64,000 nucleotides of DNA from Collinsella aerofaciens (GCA_008671135.1 RQAP01000033.1:8544-72543); one strand, 5' to 3'; shown: positions 54,207-63,194, counted from the first letter of the stretch. The notes: generated from the letters alone by a model not told the origin. Made by a program: numbers and translations.

Positions 54207-55439
54207 ATGCGCCAGTTCGATTACACCACAGTCCCAGCGGAACTCGAAGCAACTCCAATCACCAACCTCCTCCTCTCGATACGCGAGCATAAAGGCCGAC
54301 AGCTTGTTCTGAGTCAAGTCAAACCCGAGCTTCTATCGTCCCTTATGGAGGAAGCTAAGATCCAAAGCACCCAATCCTCCAACGGACTTGAGGGAATTGT
54401 TACCACCCAAAATAGACTCAAAGCAATCATGGCGTATTCCGCCAAGCCAAGCTCCCGCGCAGAGGAAGAAATCGCTGGATACCGAGATGCGCTGTCGCTT
54501 ATTCACGAGCAGCACGATTTCATTCCCGTAACGCCATCGGTCATTTTGCAGTTGCATCGTGACCTCATGGCGCACACGGCAATCTCGTATGGGGGCCATT
54601 GGAAAGATAGCGATAACGAAATCATCTCCATCGACAATCAAGGCAATCGATTTGTGCGCTTTAGGCCGCCTTCGGCCCTAGCAACCCCCGGACTTATCGA
54701 AGAAGCCTGTCAGTCCCTCAACGACGCCTTATCTCGTCAAGTTTGCGACCCCCTCCTTATATCATTCCGCTTCATCTTCGATTTTGTCAGCATTCATCCC
54801 TTCAACGATGGCAATGGCAGGATGAGCCGGCTCCTTACAACGCTGCTACTCGAAAAGACTGGATACGACGTTGCGCGTTACATCAGCATCGAACGACTTA
54901 TTGAAGACAACAAGGCGCTCTACTACAACGCCCTCGCTGCAAGCTCCACTGGATGGAATGAAAATCAAAACACCGAAGTACCCTTTATCCGTTTCATGCT
55001 CGGAACAACCCTGGCCGCCTACCGACAGCTCGAGCAGCGTACCTTAATTGAATCAAGCACTCGTCCCATGTCGAAGCAAGCGCGCATCGCTGTTCTATTT
55101 CAACAGAGACCCGGCGTCATTAAGAAATCCGACATCCGGTCCAGCTGCCCCGATATCAGCGAGGTAACCGTTAAACGAACCCTCGGCCAGCTTGTTAGTT
55201 GCAGCGCAATCGAAAAAACAGGAGCGGGTCGTTCGACGGGCTACATACTCAAAGACGTCCATGCTCTAGAACTATTCTTGCAAGCCACAATACCCGATGG
55301 CGAGGCCGCAATAACAAAAGAGGCTTCAAAGGATAAGCTCCTTGAACGTGTAAACCACGCCGAGGATGAAAGCAGAGAAGGGCTCTATGAAGACTACGAT
55401 TCATTCTCAAGGGACATAAAGACGAGATACGGAGTCTAG
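54207..55439 (+). CDS. Fic family protein with N-terminal inhibitory helix and C-terminal winged helix
   Basis: The 410-residue protein has the Fic motif HPFNDGNGRMSR at 197-208, the catalytic loop for AMP transfer. The inhibitory motif S58-x3-E62-G63 (SSNGLEG) lies before it, so it is a class II, self-inhibited Fic protein. Residues 285-350 look like a winged helix (SKQARIAVLFQQRPGVIKKSDIRSS), common in Fic proteins that bind their own promoter. AAAGGAG lies before the ATG within the long palindrome at 54124. Target unknown. It is single and set among repeats, consistent with transfer. Confidence 0.87.
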   Translation: MRQFDYTTVPAELEATPITNLLLSIREHKGRQLVLSQVKPELLSSLMEEAKIQSTQSSNGLEGIVTTQNRLKAIMAYSAKPSSRAEEEIAGYRDALSLIHEQHDFIPVTPSVILQLHRDLMAHTAISYGGHWKDSDNEIISIDNQGNRFVRFRPPSALATPGLIEEACQSLNDALSRQVCDPLLISFRFIFDFVSIHPFNDGNGRMSRLLTTLLLEKTGYDVARYISIERLIEDNKALYYNALAASSTGWNENQNTEVPFIRFMLGTTLAAYRQLEQRTLIESSTRPMSKQARIAVLFQQRPGVIKKSDIRSSCPDISEVTVKRTLGQLVSCSAIEKTGAGRSTGYILKDVHALELFLQATIPDGEAAITKEASKDKLLERVNHAEDESREGLYEDYDSFSRDIKTRYGV

Positions 55440-55544
55440 TCATATCTCAGAATAGCCTCCTCCTTGTTGCCCAAAGTTATTTGCACGTCATTGTGAAGCG
55501 GTAACCCCGCGCTGGCAAGGGCAAAAGTCCTCCTGCTGCGCTAG

Positions 55545-55940
55545 CTAGCAAATGACCTGCGTGTGCTCCTCGATGGCGGCGCGATCCTCGGCGGTAATAC
55601 CCGGCTCGCACACCACGGCGTCCAAATTGTCCAAGCGGCAGAAGGTGTAGAAGTCGCGCTTGCCGATCTTGCTGGAGTCGGCGATCAGATAGCGCGAGTC
55701 CGCTTTGCTAAAAGCGAGCTGCTGGATACGGCCCTCGTCCATGTTGGACGTGGACACGTCGCCGTCCAGAATGCCGTTGGCACCGATAAACGCCGTGTCA
55801 ATCCCTAGTGCGCGCAGGGTATCCTCGGCCATGGGGCCCACAAAGGCGTCGGTGCGGCGACGGTACATGCCGCCCACCGGGCACAGCTCGCAATCCTCGC
55901 GCGCCTCGAGCAGGCTAAAGGCCGAAAGCGAATTGGTCAC
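55545..55940 (-). pseudogene. C-terminal fragment of a LacR-like DeoR regulator
   Basis: The frame of 131 residues matches the second half of the intact regulator at 60298-61062 almost residue for residue (TNSLS.F.LLEAREDC to the final EEHTQVIC) but lacks the DNA-binding half and the first part of the sugar domain. The match breaks off near 55944. Some 3' flanking bases are shared too (AAAAGTCCTCC, CTAGCAAATGACCTGCG). It is a partial duplicate or the leftover of a replaced gene, and cannot bind DNA. Confidence 0.82.
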
Positions 55941-56033
55941 ATAGATGGAAGACAGTTTGTCGGTGACTCGGAGAGCGCCAATGCGATCTCACGACGGTTG
56001 CGCGCATTGTCTCAATTAGATACTCAACGAAAT

Positions 56034-56066
56034 ACGGCCCCGCAGCTCAATAAGCTGCGGGGCCGT
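56034..56066 (-). terminator. Hairpin terminator after the broken EIICB
   Basis: ACGGCCCCGCAGCT and its complement with a short loop, 37 bases past the stop; ATTT follows on the minus strand. Confidence 0.65.
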
Positions 56067-56102
56067 ACCATACACCGACGAATCAACGACGAAATGCATC
56101 CA

Positions 56103-57797
56103 CTATTTGGCCAGCTCCTGAACGATCCAGTCAATTGCACCTTCGGGATCGTTGGTAAGGTCGATATACTCCTTGCCCCTTGTGGTGAGCAGTTTAATTC
56201 CAAGGCGATCGGTATCGGCCTTCATAGCGTCATAGTACATGCGTGCCTGGGGCGCCAGAACAATCACGTTGTACTGATCCATCGTATCATAGTGGCTTCC
56301 GTACGCACCGGACTGAGAAACCAGATCGATACCCTTAGCAGCGGCGCCTTCGCGAAGAGCATTTGCCAAGAGAGTCGAAGTGCCGGCACCCTGGCAAAGC
56401 ACAAGCACGCGGATCTGCTCCGCCTTGTCCTTTACCGCCTCGAGAGCTTTTGCGACATTTTCCTGTGCGGCAATAGCATCTGCATCCGAGGTTCCTGCAG
56501 TCTCCTTTGCAGACTCTTCCAAACAAAGCTGATGGTCATACGCCTTGCAGAACGGATAGTAAATCACAAAGTCAACGACCAACAGCACTGCAATCAATAC
56601 AAGAGAACGTACATCAAGACCTGTGGTGAGGAATGCACCGATTGGGCCGGGAAGCGCCCACGGCATGGTATACATGGGGGCGTTCATTCCAATGACGTCA
56701 ATGAAAAACTAACCGATTATAGCGTTGACCATAGGAGCCGCTAGGAAGGGCACGAACATATAGGGATTGAGAACAATCGGCATACCGAAGAGAACGGGCT
56801 CGTTAACTCCAAAAATCACCGGGATAATCGATGCCTTGCCCATGGCTTTAAGCTGCTTGGAACGCATAAACATGATTAGGATAATAGGAACGATGAACGT
56901 GCAGCCAGAACCGCCCAGACCGCCGATGAAGTTTGTAAAGTCCAGCGCGAGAGCAATTGACGGGTGTCCACCTGCTTGGTAAACCGCAAGATTGGTAACG
57001 GTATTGTCGTAGAGCGCAGCATTGATCGGAGTCATGACAACCGAGGCACCGTGAATGCCCATAAATTGGAAAAGTGCGACCGCGCCCTCGATAAGCGCCA
57101 TGCCAGGATAGGTGTCGACCGCGGAGAACAGCGGCGAGATAAGAGCGGATACCAAATTGGCGAACGGCACAGCAAGCAGCTTACGGCTCGCGAGATCGAT
57201 AAAAGCGCACGCAAGGATCGAAAACCCAAACGCAAAGATATCGCGAAAACTCTGCGCAATAGAGCCAGGGACCTCTTTGGGGAGCTTGATCGTCACATTA
57301 TGGCTAATGCACACCTTATAGATATTAACGGTCAAGAATGCGGATACGAACGCAGCGATAAAACCCTTGGTTCCCATGTAGCCGGTTTCAAAAACAGACG
57401 TATCTGCTCCGCCAATCGAGACAACATCGTTCGTCACCGATAGCAAGAACATGCCGCACATGGCACAAACCATGCACGAGGTGGGGTTGAGAGATTTGCC
57501 CGAAGGCATGCGGCGGTTCATCGACTTGGCAAGTGAGCTCGCCGTGGTGCCGGCCACCATAATGCCAAGAAGTCCCATGGTATATGCATAGATTTTATTA
57601 AAGAAATCCAGCACCTCAGACGGAAGCGCGATGCCTACATAGGCAGGGAGCGTCGAAAGAAGAAGGAACAGACTCGAGAACAGCACAATTGGCATATTCG
57701 AGAGAAAGCCATCCTTAATCGCCACCAGATAAATGTTCCTTGAGATTTTGTCGAAGAGGGCCTGGTGTTTTTCAAGGAATTTGACGATAGCGTCCAT
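56103..57797 (-). pseudogene. PTS lactose-family EIICB interrupted by an in-frame amber codon
   Basis: The gene starts MDAIVKFLEKHQALFDKISRNIYLVA with AAAGGATG upstream. The reading frame is open to residue 362 (VNAIIG), then meets TAG at 56709-56711 where the relatives have AAG for Lys (IGKFFID). The same frame continues with FFIDVIGMNAPMYTMPWALPGPIG to an EIIB domain with VLVLCQGAGTSTLL and a normal stop at 56103. One substitution (A to T) is enough to explain it. Without read-through, the last membrane segments and the EIIB domain are lost. Sequencing error cannot be ruled out. Confidence 0.85.
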
Positions 57798-57980
57798 AAG
57801 ACATCCTTTCATGTTTCCCGGGCGCACAACGATTTATCCGGACTCAACCGTCGTCGTCCCAGTTTGTATCCACGTATGTAAATGAATACGTTCTCGTGCG
57901 AAATGTAATATCATTTGCGCGATTTGTCATAACCAATTCTTTTTCCGCTTTGTCGATATGTCAAGAATTCAAATACTTAT

Positions 57981-57991
57981 TCGGTGAACGG
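57981..57991 (-). promoter_or_regulatory. CCGTTYACCGA motif, EIICB side
   Basis: Reads CCGTTCACCGA on the minus strand, about 185 bases upstream of the broken EIICB, in sense. Confidence 0.5.
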
Positions 57992-58058
57992 CAGTTGCGT
58001 AATTTTAGATTTGTCCAGCTAAAGGCTATTTTTTCCGAGCAATACAATAAGCTTGCAA

Positions 58059-58069
58059 CCGTTCACCGA
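58059..58069 (+). promoter_or_regulatory. CCGTTYACCGA motif, upstream of the 58154 gene
   Basis: CCGTTCACCGA, 95 bases upstream and in sense; inverted to the copy at 57981. Confidence 0.5.
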
Positions 58070-58153
58070 TTGGATATAACATATTGAATATATTGTTGTA
58101 ACAATATTAGAGACAATGTCACAAGCCTGTCGTTCTAGTCAAAGGAAGTAACA

Positions 58154-59074
58154 ATGCCCAAACGATTACTGAACATGTCCGCATCCGATTTTGCCGCCAC
58201 GTCACCCATGGATCTAAAACAGGCAATTCTGGCTTCCGAGGGACGTACCATCATGGCGGAAAACGTACCCTCTTCCCAATTTCTCGGCGGCGTTACTAAT
58301 GCAGAAATCGAACGTGCCGCAGGTGCCGACCTGCTTCTGTTTAACGCGCTCGATGTGTTCGATCCAGTTATTGCCGGTATTCCAGATGATCTCAATGAAA
58401 ACCCGGTCACTTGGGTGAAGCGAGCATGCGGAAGGCCCATTGGCGTCAATCTGGAGCCAGTTGATAACGAGGCAGAGATGTCTGAATCCCGAACGGAAAT
58501 CCCCATGGGTCGTCGCGTCTCTCCCAAGACCTTAGAAAAGGCTAACGAACTCGGATTTGATTTTATCTGCCTGACGGGCAACCCTGGAACCGGCGTCTCC
58601 AACGATGCAATCGCCCATTCGATTAAACTCTCCAAAGAGCATTTCAATGGCCTGGTCATAGCCGGAAAAATGCATGGAGCGGGCGTTGCGGAACCTGTCA
58701 TGACGCTCGAAATTGCGCGCAAGTTTGTTGACCTCGGCGTCGATATCCTTCTCGTGCCAGCCCCCTACACCGTCCCTTGCTTCCAAGAAGCAGACCTGCG
58801 CGCCATCGTAGACTTTGTACGATCCCACAACGTAGGCAAGTCAATTGAAGAGAAGGTTCTCGTCATGGCGGCGAACGGGACGAGTCAAGACTCCTGCGAC
58901 AGCGAGACCATTAAGAAAATAGGCCTTGCAGCAAAAGCAGCCGGCGCTGACCTCCAACATATCGGGGACTCCATGAACGGTATTTGCCTGCCCCAGAATA
59001 TCTTCACGCTCGGACAAACCCTTCGTGGATACAGGCATCAGATCGTCATGCTGAGCCGCTCTGTGATACGTTAA
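58154..59074 (+). CDS. TIM-barrel-like protein of a PTS-associated family (DUF7916 type, tentative)
   Basis: The 306-residue soluble protein begins MPKRLLNMSASDFAATSPMDLKQAI and includes GADLLLFNALDVFDPVIAGIP, GVNLEPVD, CLTGNPGTGVSNDAI, GKMHGAG and GVDILLVPAPYTVP. The alternating strand-helix rhythm and phosphate-site-like glycines suggest a beta/alpha barrel. I know this group only as an uncharacterised family seen beside PTS cellobiose-type genes, sometimes labelled PEP-mutase-like or hydrolase. AAAGGAAG precedes the ATG. It is divergent from the broken EIICB and followed by a GntR gene, so it probably belonged to that sugar system. No reaction can be assigned. Confidence 0.75.
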   Translation: MPKRLLNMSASDFAATSPMDLKQAILASEGRTIMAENVPSSQFLGGVTNAEIERAAGADLLLFNALDVFDPVIAGIPDDLNENPVTWVKRACGRPIGVNLEPVDNEAEMSESRTEIPMGRRVSPKTLEKANELGFDFICLTGNPGTGVSNDAIAHSIKLSKEHFNGLVIAGKMHGAGVAEPVMTLEIARKFVDLGVDILLVPAPYTVPCFQEADLRAIVDFVRSHNVGKSIEEKVLVMAANGTSQDSCDSETIKKIGLAAKAAGADLQHIGDSMNGICLPQNIFTLGQTLRGYRHQIVMLSRSVIR

Positions 59075-59146
59075 GGTTACCTTGCCCACGTTACATCCCG
59101 ACTGAGGCAACCATCAGGTATAACCAACATGCAAACTGAGGCTCTA

Positions 59147-59866
59147 ATGCTCGATACACACGAAAAACGGCCACTCTATTTACAGCTCACCGACGCGCTG
59201 CTCAAGCAGATCGTCGATGAATATCAAGCAGACGATAAACTTCCAACAGAAATGGAACTCTGCGACGAATACGCCGTAAGCAGAACAACCGTCCGACTTG
59301 CCATGAGTGAGCTGGAGCGTCGTGGAAGTATCTATCGAATCCAAGGTAAGGGATCGTTTGTTGCACCGAAACGCGTTAGCGAGCTCAATTCACTTTTAGA
59401 CTTTGACTTTGCAAGCCATTGCGATGGCGTTGATCCGGATGCCATCACCAAACATTTCGGCGGCCTCACATCAGGTCGTCCAATTTCCGTAATGATGCTC
59501 CAACAATTTGGATGTCAAAGTCGCGATGAAATTCAGCGTCTTGAATTGACCTACGAACTTGAAGGCAGCTTCATAGGCGCTGATACGTTCTTCATTTCAA
59601 AGTCGCGCGTTCCGAATAACCAGTTAGATTTTCAGGCATTTAGCAGAATCATGGACGACTTGTCCAAGTCTATCCAATCTGTTAGGGAAAGCTATAGAGC
59701 ACGTGAGCTTAGCGATTCCGAAGCCAGCAATTATGGTGTTGCAAAACTTCCGGTCATCGAACTAACTCATTATGCTTACGACTCCGGAGGCAAACTAATT
59801 TCAATTGTCTGCCGCACCGTCTTAACTGGGCGAATCCCTTATCAAAACTTTATTTTCAAGTCCTAA
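59147..59866 (+). CDS. GntR/HutC family regulator with UTRA domain
   Basis: The 239-residue protein has a winged helix at residues 1-70 ([61 protein letters not shown]) and a C-terminal UTRA-like sugar-sensing domain ([46 protein letters not shown]). GAGG lies five bases before the ATG at 59147; an ATG at 59129 is less supported. It follows the 58154 gene and likely controls it and the divergent PTS gene. It is less GC-rich than the lac genes. Confidence 0.85.
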   Translation: MLDTHEKRPLYLQLTDALLKQIVDEYQADDKLPTEMELCDEYAVSRTTVRLAMSELERRGSIYRIQGKGSFVAPKRVSELNSLLDFDFASHCDGVDPDAITKHFGGLTSGRPISVMMLQQFGCQSRDEIQRLELTYELEGSFIGADTFFISKSRVPNNQLDFQAFSRIMDDLSKSIQSVRESYRARELSDSEASNYGVAKLPVIELTHYAYDSGGKLISIVCRTVLTGRIPYQNFIFKS

Positions 59867-59881
59867 TGTTCTTTTTCTTTT

Positions 59882-60178
59882 GTCTCGATCTGTAACGCGT
59901 AGCCGAGTTTTTAAGTCCCAACCGTACAGATCGAGACAAACAAGGTAGACCCCGCCGAATTGTCTCAATCTGTAACACTAAGACCGGTTTTGGACGTCTA
60001 GATGTTACAGATTGAGATGAATGCGTAGGCCAATCCTCTCAATCTCAATCTGTAACAACTAGCTGAATTATTCGGTCCTAGCTGTTACAGATCGAGACAA
60101 ACGGAATAGGCCGGGTCAAAAATCTCAATCTGTAACATCTGGTTGGTGGTTTCACCCCTACCTGTTACAGGTTGAGAC
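59882..60178. repeat. Palindrome array D (4 units, exact 80-base period)
   Basis: Units start at 59882, 59962, 60042 and 60122. Each is 56-57 bases with GTCTC/ATCTC...GTAACA arms and about 23-base spacers of the AAACGGAATAGGCCGGGTCA type. Units 1 and 3 have the GCCGAG-like centre, unit 2 the ACCGGTTTTGGACG centre, unit 4 is divergent. It lies between the convergent GntR and DeoR genes. Confidence 0.87.
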
Positions 60179-60297
60179 GATTTGATAGTGGAGTCCTTAT
60201 TTGCGCGTCATATCGCGTAGCGCTGACGCGCTGGTTTCCACAATGACAGGAGGTAAAAGTCCTCCCGCATCACCCGTTGGCAATCCCGTAGCGATAA

Positions 60298-61062
60298 CTA
60301 GCAAATAACCTGCGTGTGCTCCTCGATGGCGGCACGATCTTCGGCGGTAATACCCGGCTCGCACACCATGGCATCCAAACTGTCCAGGCGGCAGAAGGTG
60401 TAGAAGTCGCGCTTGCCGATCTTGCTGGAGTCGGCGATGAGGTAGCGTGAATCGGCCTTGCTAAAGGCGAGCTGCTGGAGGCGGCCCTCTTCCATGTTAG
60501 ACGTGGACACGTCGCCGTCCAGAATGCCGTTTGCGCCGATAAAGGCTGCGTCGATGCCCAGCGCACGCAGGGTATCCTCGGCCGTTGGTCCCACAAAAGC
60601 GGCGGTGCGGCGACGGTACATACCGCCCACCAGGCACAGGTCGCAGTCTTCGCGCGCCTCGAGCAGGTTAAACACCGAAAGCGAATTGGTCACAATGCGC
60701 AGGCGAAACGCCGGCAGCATCGAGGCCATCTGCTCAACCGTGGTGCCCGTGCCCAAAAAGATGGTCGAGCCTTCCTCGATAAGCTCCACAGAACGGCGCG
60801 CAATCTGCAACTTTTCCTCGGCATGCTTCGTGCGCTTTTCGCTGTGCGAATACTCATGGCGCAGCATAGCGTGTGGACGGCCCTGCGCACTGCGGGCTCC
60901 GCCGTGCACGCGCTCGATCTCGCCCAGGCTCGCAAGCTCCTCAAGGTCACGGCGGATCGTCATATCCGAGACACCTAACGCATCCGAAATCTCCTTGACC
61001 GAGACCGTTCCCTGTTCCTCGAGCAGCTGCCGAACCTTATCCTGTCGCTCCGCTTTAATCAC
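60298..61062 (-). CDS. lacR: LacR-like DeoR family repressor
   Basis: The 254-residue protein has a DeoR helix-turn-helix (VSVKEISDALGVSDMTIRRDLEELASLGEIERVHGGARS) and a sugar-phosphate domain with GTGTTVEQMASML, LVGGMYRRRTAAFVG and SRYLIADSSKIGKRDFYTFC, the last close to staphylococcal LacR. It likely senses tagatose-6-phosphate and controls lacABXC and lacF, as like words (TGTTC...GTTTGAA) occur upstream of lacA, lacF and itself. The GTG at 61062 has GAGGA six bases upstream; the GTG at 61089 does not. A truncated copy of it lies at 55545. Confidence 0.85.
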   Translation of the reverse strand: MIKAERQDKVRQLLEEQGTVSVKEISDALGVSDMTIRRDLEELASLGEIERVHGGARSAQGRPHAMLRHEYSHSEKRTKHAEEKLQIARRSVELIEEGSTIFLGTGTTVEQMASMLPAFRLRIVTNSLSVFNLLEAREDCDLCLVGGMYRRRTAAFVGPTAEDTLRALGIDAAFIGANGILDGDVSTSNMEEGRLQQLAFSKADSRYLIADSSKIGKRDFYTFCRLDSLDAMVCEPGITAEDRAAIEEHTQVIC

Positions 61063-61093
61063 GATGAGTCCTCGCTGTTCCACGCTCACGTCA

Positions 61094-61114
61094 ATTCAAA
61101 CAATAACGAACAAA
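61094..61114 (-). promoter_or_regulatory. Candidate LacR operator at its own promoter
   Basis: On the minus strand TTTGTTCGTTATTGTTTGAA, 32 bases upstream of the start; like 39129 and 37278. Confidence 0.5.
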
Positions 61115-61267
61115 TTGTATCAGACTCGCGCGCGTCAGAAATGAACGCCCGCACAGCTCCAATCATCACTTTTTTGAGAAAAATACCCCCTGCTTTAGTG
61201 GGGTGTAGTGATAATCTCGCCTGTTCGCGCTACAGTTTGTCCGAAATACCTCGATGTTAGGAACCAA

Positions 61268-62320
61268 ATGATCACTTCCGAGCTTTTCGGCACCGCGCCG
61301 TGCGGTACCCCCGTTCATTGTTACACCCTCAACGGGCCCGAGATCTGCGTTCGCATTATGGACTATGGCGCCACCGTGTTGGGCATCGACGTGCCCGACA
61401 TCCCCGGCAACGCGCGCGATGTGGTGCTGGGCTTCGATAAGCTCGAGGATTACTTTGACAACCCCGCCTGCTTTGGCGCGACCATCGGACCTGTGGCCAA
61501 CCGCACTGCAGGTGCCACGATCACCATCGCCGGCACGGACTGGCATATGCCCGCCAACGAGGGCACCAACAACCTGCACAGCGATCTTGAGCACGGCCTG
61601 CACAAGCGCGTGTGGGACGTTGAGCTCGACGAGGTCCACAATGCCGTGCGCATGACCACCTCGCTTGAGGACGGTGAGCTGGGTCTTCCCGGCAACCGCA
61701 CCTTTACGGCCGTGTTTACCGTGACGCGCACCGGCTGCTTCCGTATCGAATACGGCTGCGAGAGCGACCGCGCCACCTACGTGTCCATGACCAACCACAC
61801 GTACTTTAACCTTGCCGGCCATAACGCCGGCATGGACTGCGAGCACTTCTTTGTTGCCAACGCTGCCCACTACCTGCCCATCAACGAGCAGAACATCCCC
61901 ACCGGCGAGATCGCTCCGGTCGAAGGCACGCCGTTTGACTTCCGTGAGCTGCGCCCCGTCGCTCCTGGCATGGAAGCCGACGACCCGCAGATTAAGCAGG
62001 CCCGTGGCTACGATCACTGCCTGTGCATCGATGGCTATCAGTACGGCCGTAATCTGCGCCGCGCGATGCACGTCGAGGAGATGTGGACCGGTCGTGAGTT
62101 GGATTACTACACCACCGCCCCGGGCGTGCAGCTCTACACCGGCAACTGGCTGGGCGACGAGCACGCCAAGGACGATGCCAACTATGGCTGGGGCGCTGGC
62201 TTTGCCCTCGAGGCAGAGATGTACCCCGACACACCGCACCAGCCGCTGTTCCCGCAGGGCATTGTGGGCCCGGGTCACCCCTACAGCAATGTGATCGAAT
62301 ACCACTTTATGAGGCACTAA
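61268..62320 (+). CDS. galM: Aldose 1-epimerase (galactose mutarotase)
   Basis: The 350-residue protein has GATVLGIDVPD, ANRTAGATITIAG, the catalytic histidine in MTNHTYFNLAGH, RGYDHCLCID and the general base in FALEAEMYPD. It interconverts alpha and beta galactose for GalK. AGGA lies five bases before the ATG at 61268; the frame extends to 61208 without a site. It is divergent from lacR and may be under the same control. A terminator follows. Confidence 0.92.
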   Translation: MITSELFGTAPCGTPVHCYTLNGPEICVRIMDYGATVLGIDVPDIPGNARDVVLGFDKLEDYFDNPACFGATIGPVANRTAGATITIAGTDWHMPANEGTNNLHSDLEHGLHKRVWDVELDEVHNAVRMTTSLEDGELGLPGNRTFTAVFTVTRTGCFRIEYGCESDRATYVSMTNHTYFNLAGHNAGMDCEHFFVANAAHYLPINEQNIPTGEIAPVEGTPFDFRELRPVAPGMEADDPQIKQARGYDHCLCIDGYQYGRNLRRAMHVEEMWTGRELDYYTTAPGVQLYTGNWLGDEHAKDDANYGWGAGFALEAEMYPDTPHQPLFPQGIVGPGHPYSNVIEYHFMRH

Positions 62321-62346
62321 GCCCACAACGCAACATATCGCACAGC

Positions 62347-62381
62347 AGCGCCCGCCGGCACCACTGCCGACGGGCGCTTTG
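62347..62381 (+). terminator. Intrinsic terminator of galM
   Basis: AGCGCCCGCCGGCA pairs with TGCCGACGGGCGCT, one mismatch, then TTT. Confidence 0.8.
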
Positions 62382-62385
62382 CTAC

Positions 62386-62570
62386 CTAGTCATTGGGGAC
62401 GTTCTTAAATGACTAGTCGTTGGGGACAGTCTTTAACGTTTGGCAAGAAAGACTGTCCCAATCTGCCGGCACTTGGGGACGTTCCTAAAAGGCCGGCACA
62501 TAAGGAACGTCCCCAAGTACCAAGGGTGTCCCGTTTGACTAGTCATTTAAGAACGTCCCCAATGACTAGT
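62386..62570. repeat. Nested GTCCCC hairpin cluster
   Basis: The ends are two hairpins with the same arms CTAGTCATT and the loop TAAGAACGTCCCC, at 62386-62416 (inverted) and 62538-62570. Between them are further hairpins with TGCCGGC arms and GGGGACGTTCC loops. The right end supplies the last codons of the EIIB gene. Confidence 0.7.
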
Positions 62571-63037
62571 TGGATAGGGTCGGGATTGGAGCTGGGGAGA
62601 TAGCGGATTTCTAGTTCTATGCCGAGCTTTTGCAGCTCTTTGAGGGCGGCGACATCTTCGCCGTCTACGGCGACTGCGGGCGTTATGGGGTGCTTGCCCT
62701 CCCCTGCCTGCATATGGCCAATGCTGATCTTGGTGATCGGCACGCCACCCTTAACCAGCGCGAGTGCATCGGCGGGTGAGGCCACCATGATCAGAATCAA
62801 TTGGCGCGGCGTTGCGGTATGAATGATGTCGATGGCCCTTTGCACCGAGAAAAACCTTGTCCAAACGCCTTCTGGCACCGCCACCCTCATGGGTGCCCAT
62901 TGGCGCGAATCCGCCGCAATCTCGTCGTTGACGATTAGGACAAGGTTGGAGCCCACGGCTTCGTTCCACAGCTCAACGTCTTGCCCGTAAATGAAACGGT
63001 CATCGATACGCGTGAGAAGGATCCTGGGTTGAGCCAT
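62543..63037 (-). CDS. PTS mannose/sorbose-family EIIB-like protein with Tyr in place of the active-site His
   Basis: The 164-residue protein matches EIIB of the mannose-sorbose family (PRILLTRIDDR..., VNDEIAAD, TPRQLILIMVASPADALALVKGGVPITKISIGHMQ). The phospho-acceptor motif, normally RLIHGQ, reads RFIYGQ, with Y17 where the histidine should be. It stands alone, with no EIIA, EIIC or EIID gene beside it. It may be a regulatory or dead relic. The last ten residues and the stop come from the palindromic repeat at 62538-62570. The ATG at 63037 is preceded by a GTG at 63040. Confidence 0.8.
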   Translation of the reverse strand: MAQPRILLTRIDDRFIYGQDVELWNEAVGSNLVLIVNDEIAADSRQWAPMRVAVPEGVWTRFFSVQRAIDIIHTATPRQLILIMVASPADALALVKGGVPITKISIGHMQAGEGKHPITPAVAVDGEDVAALKELQKLGIELEIRYLPSSNPDPIQLVIGDVLK

Positions 63038-63194
63038 CACTGCCCCATTCTGCTTGAGACTCGTAAGAACAAGACATCACGCCTCCAATATTAGTGCATT
63101 TAAAGTGAGAAAAGCCGTCAGAACACTTGCGCGGATTTGCGATGTCCCGTATCATAGACAGCCGTTGACGCCTCAGTTGCGTCACCACATGGTC

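Larger units (their letters stand above)
57798..58153. other. Divergent regulatory region, no gene
   Basis: About 355 AT-rich bases between the broken EIICB and the gene at 58154. It holds two inverted CCGTTCACCGA words (57981, 58059). The rest shows no clear site; a GntR operator is expected but not found by eye. Confidence 0.6.

Noticed and set aside
44021..60178. The palindrome arrays as CRISPR
   Set aside because: Repeats are 57-base full palindromes, spacers are about 23 bases and resemble each other, and no cas genes are present.
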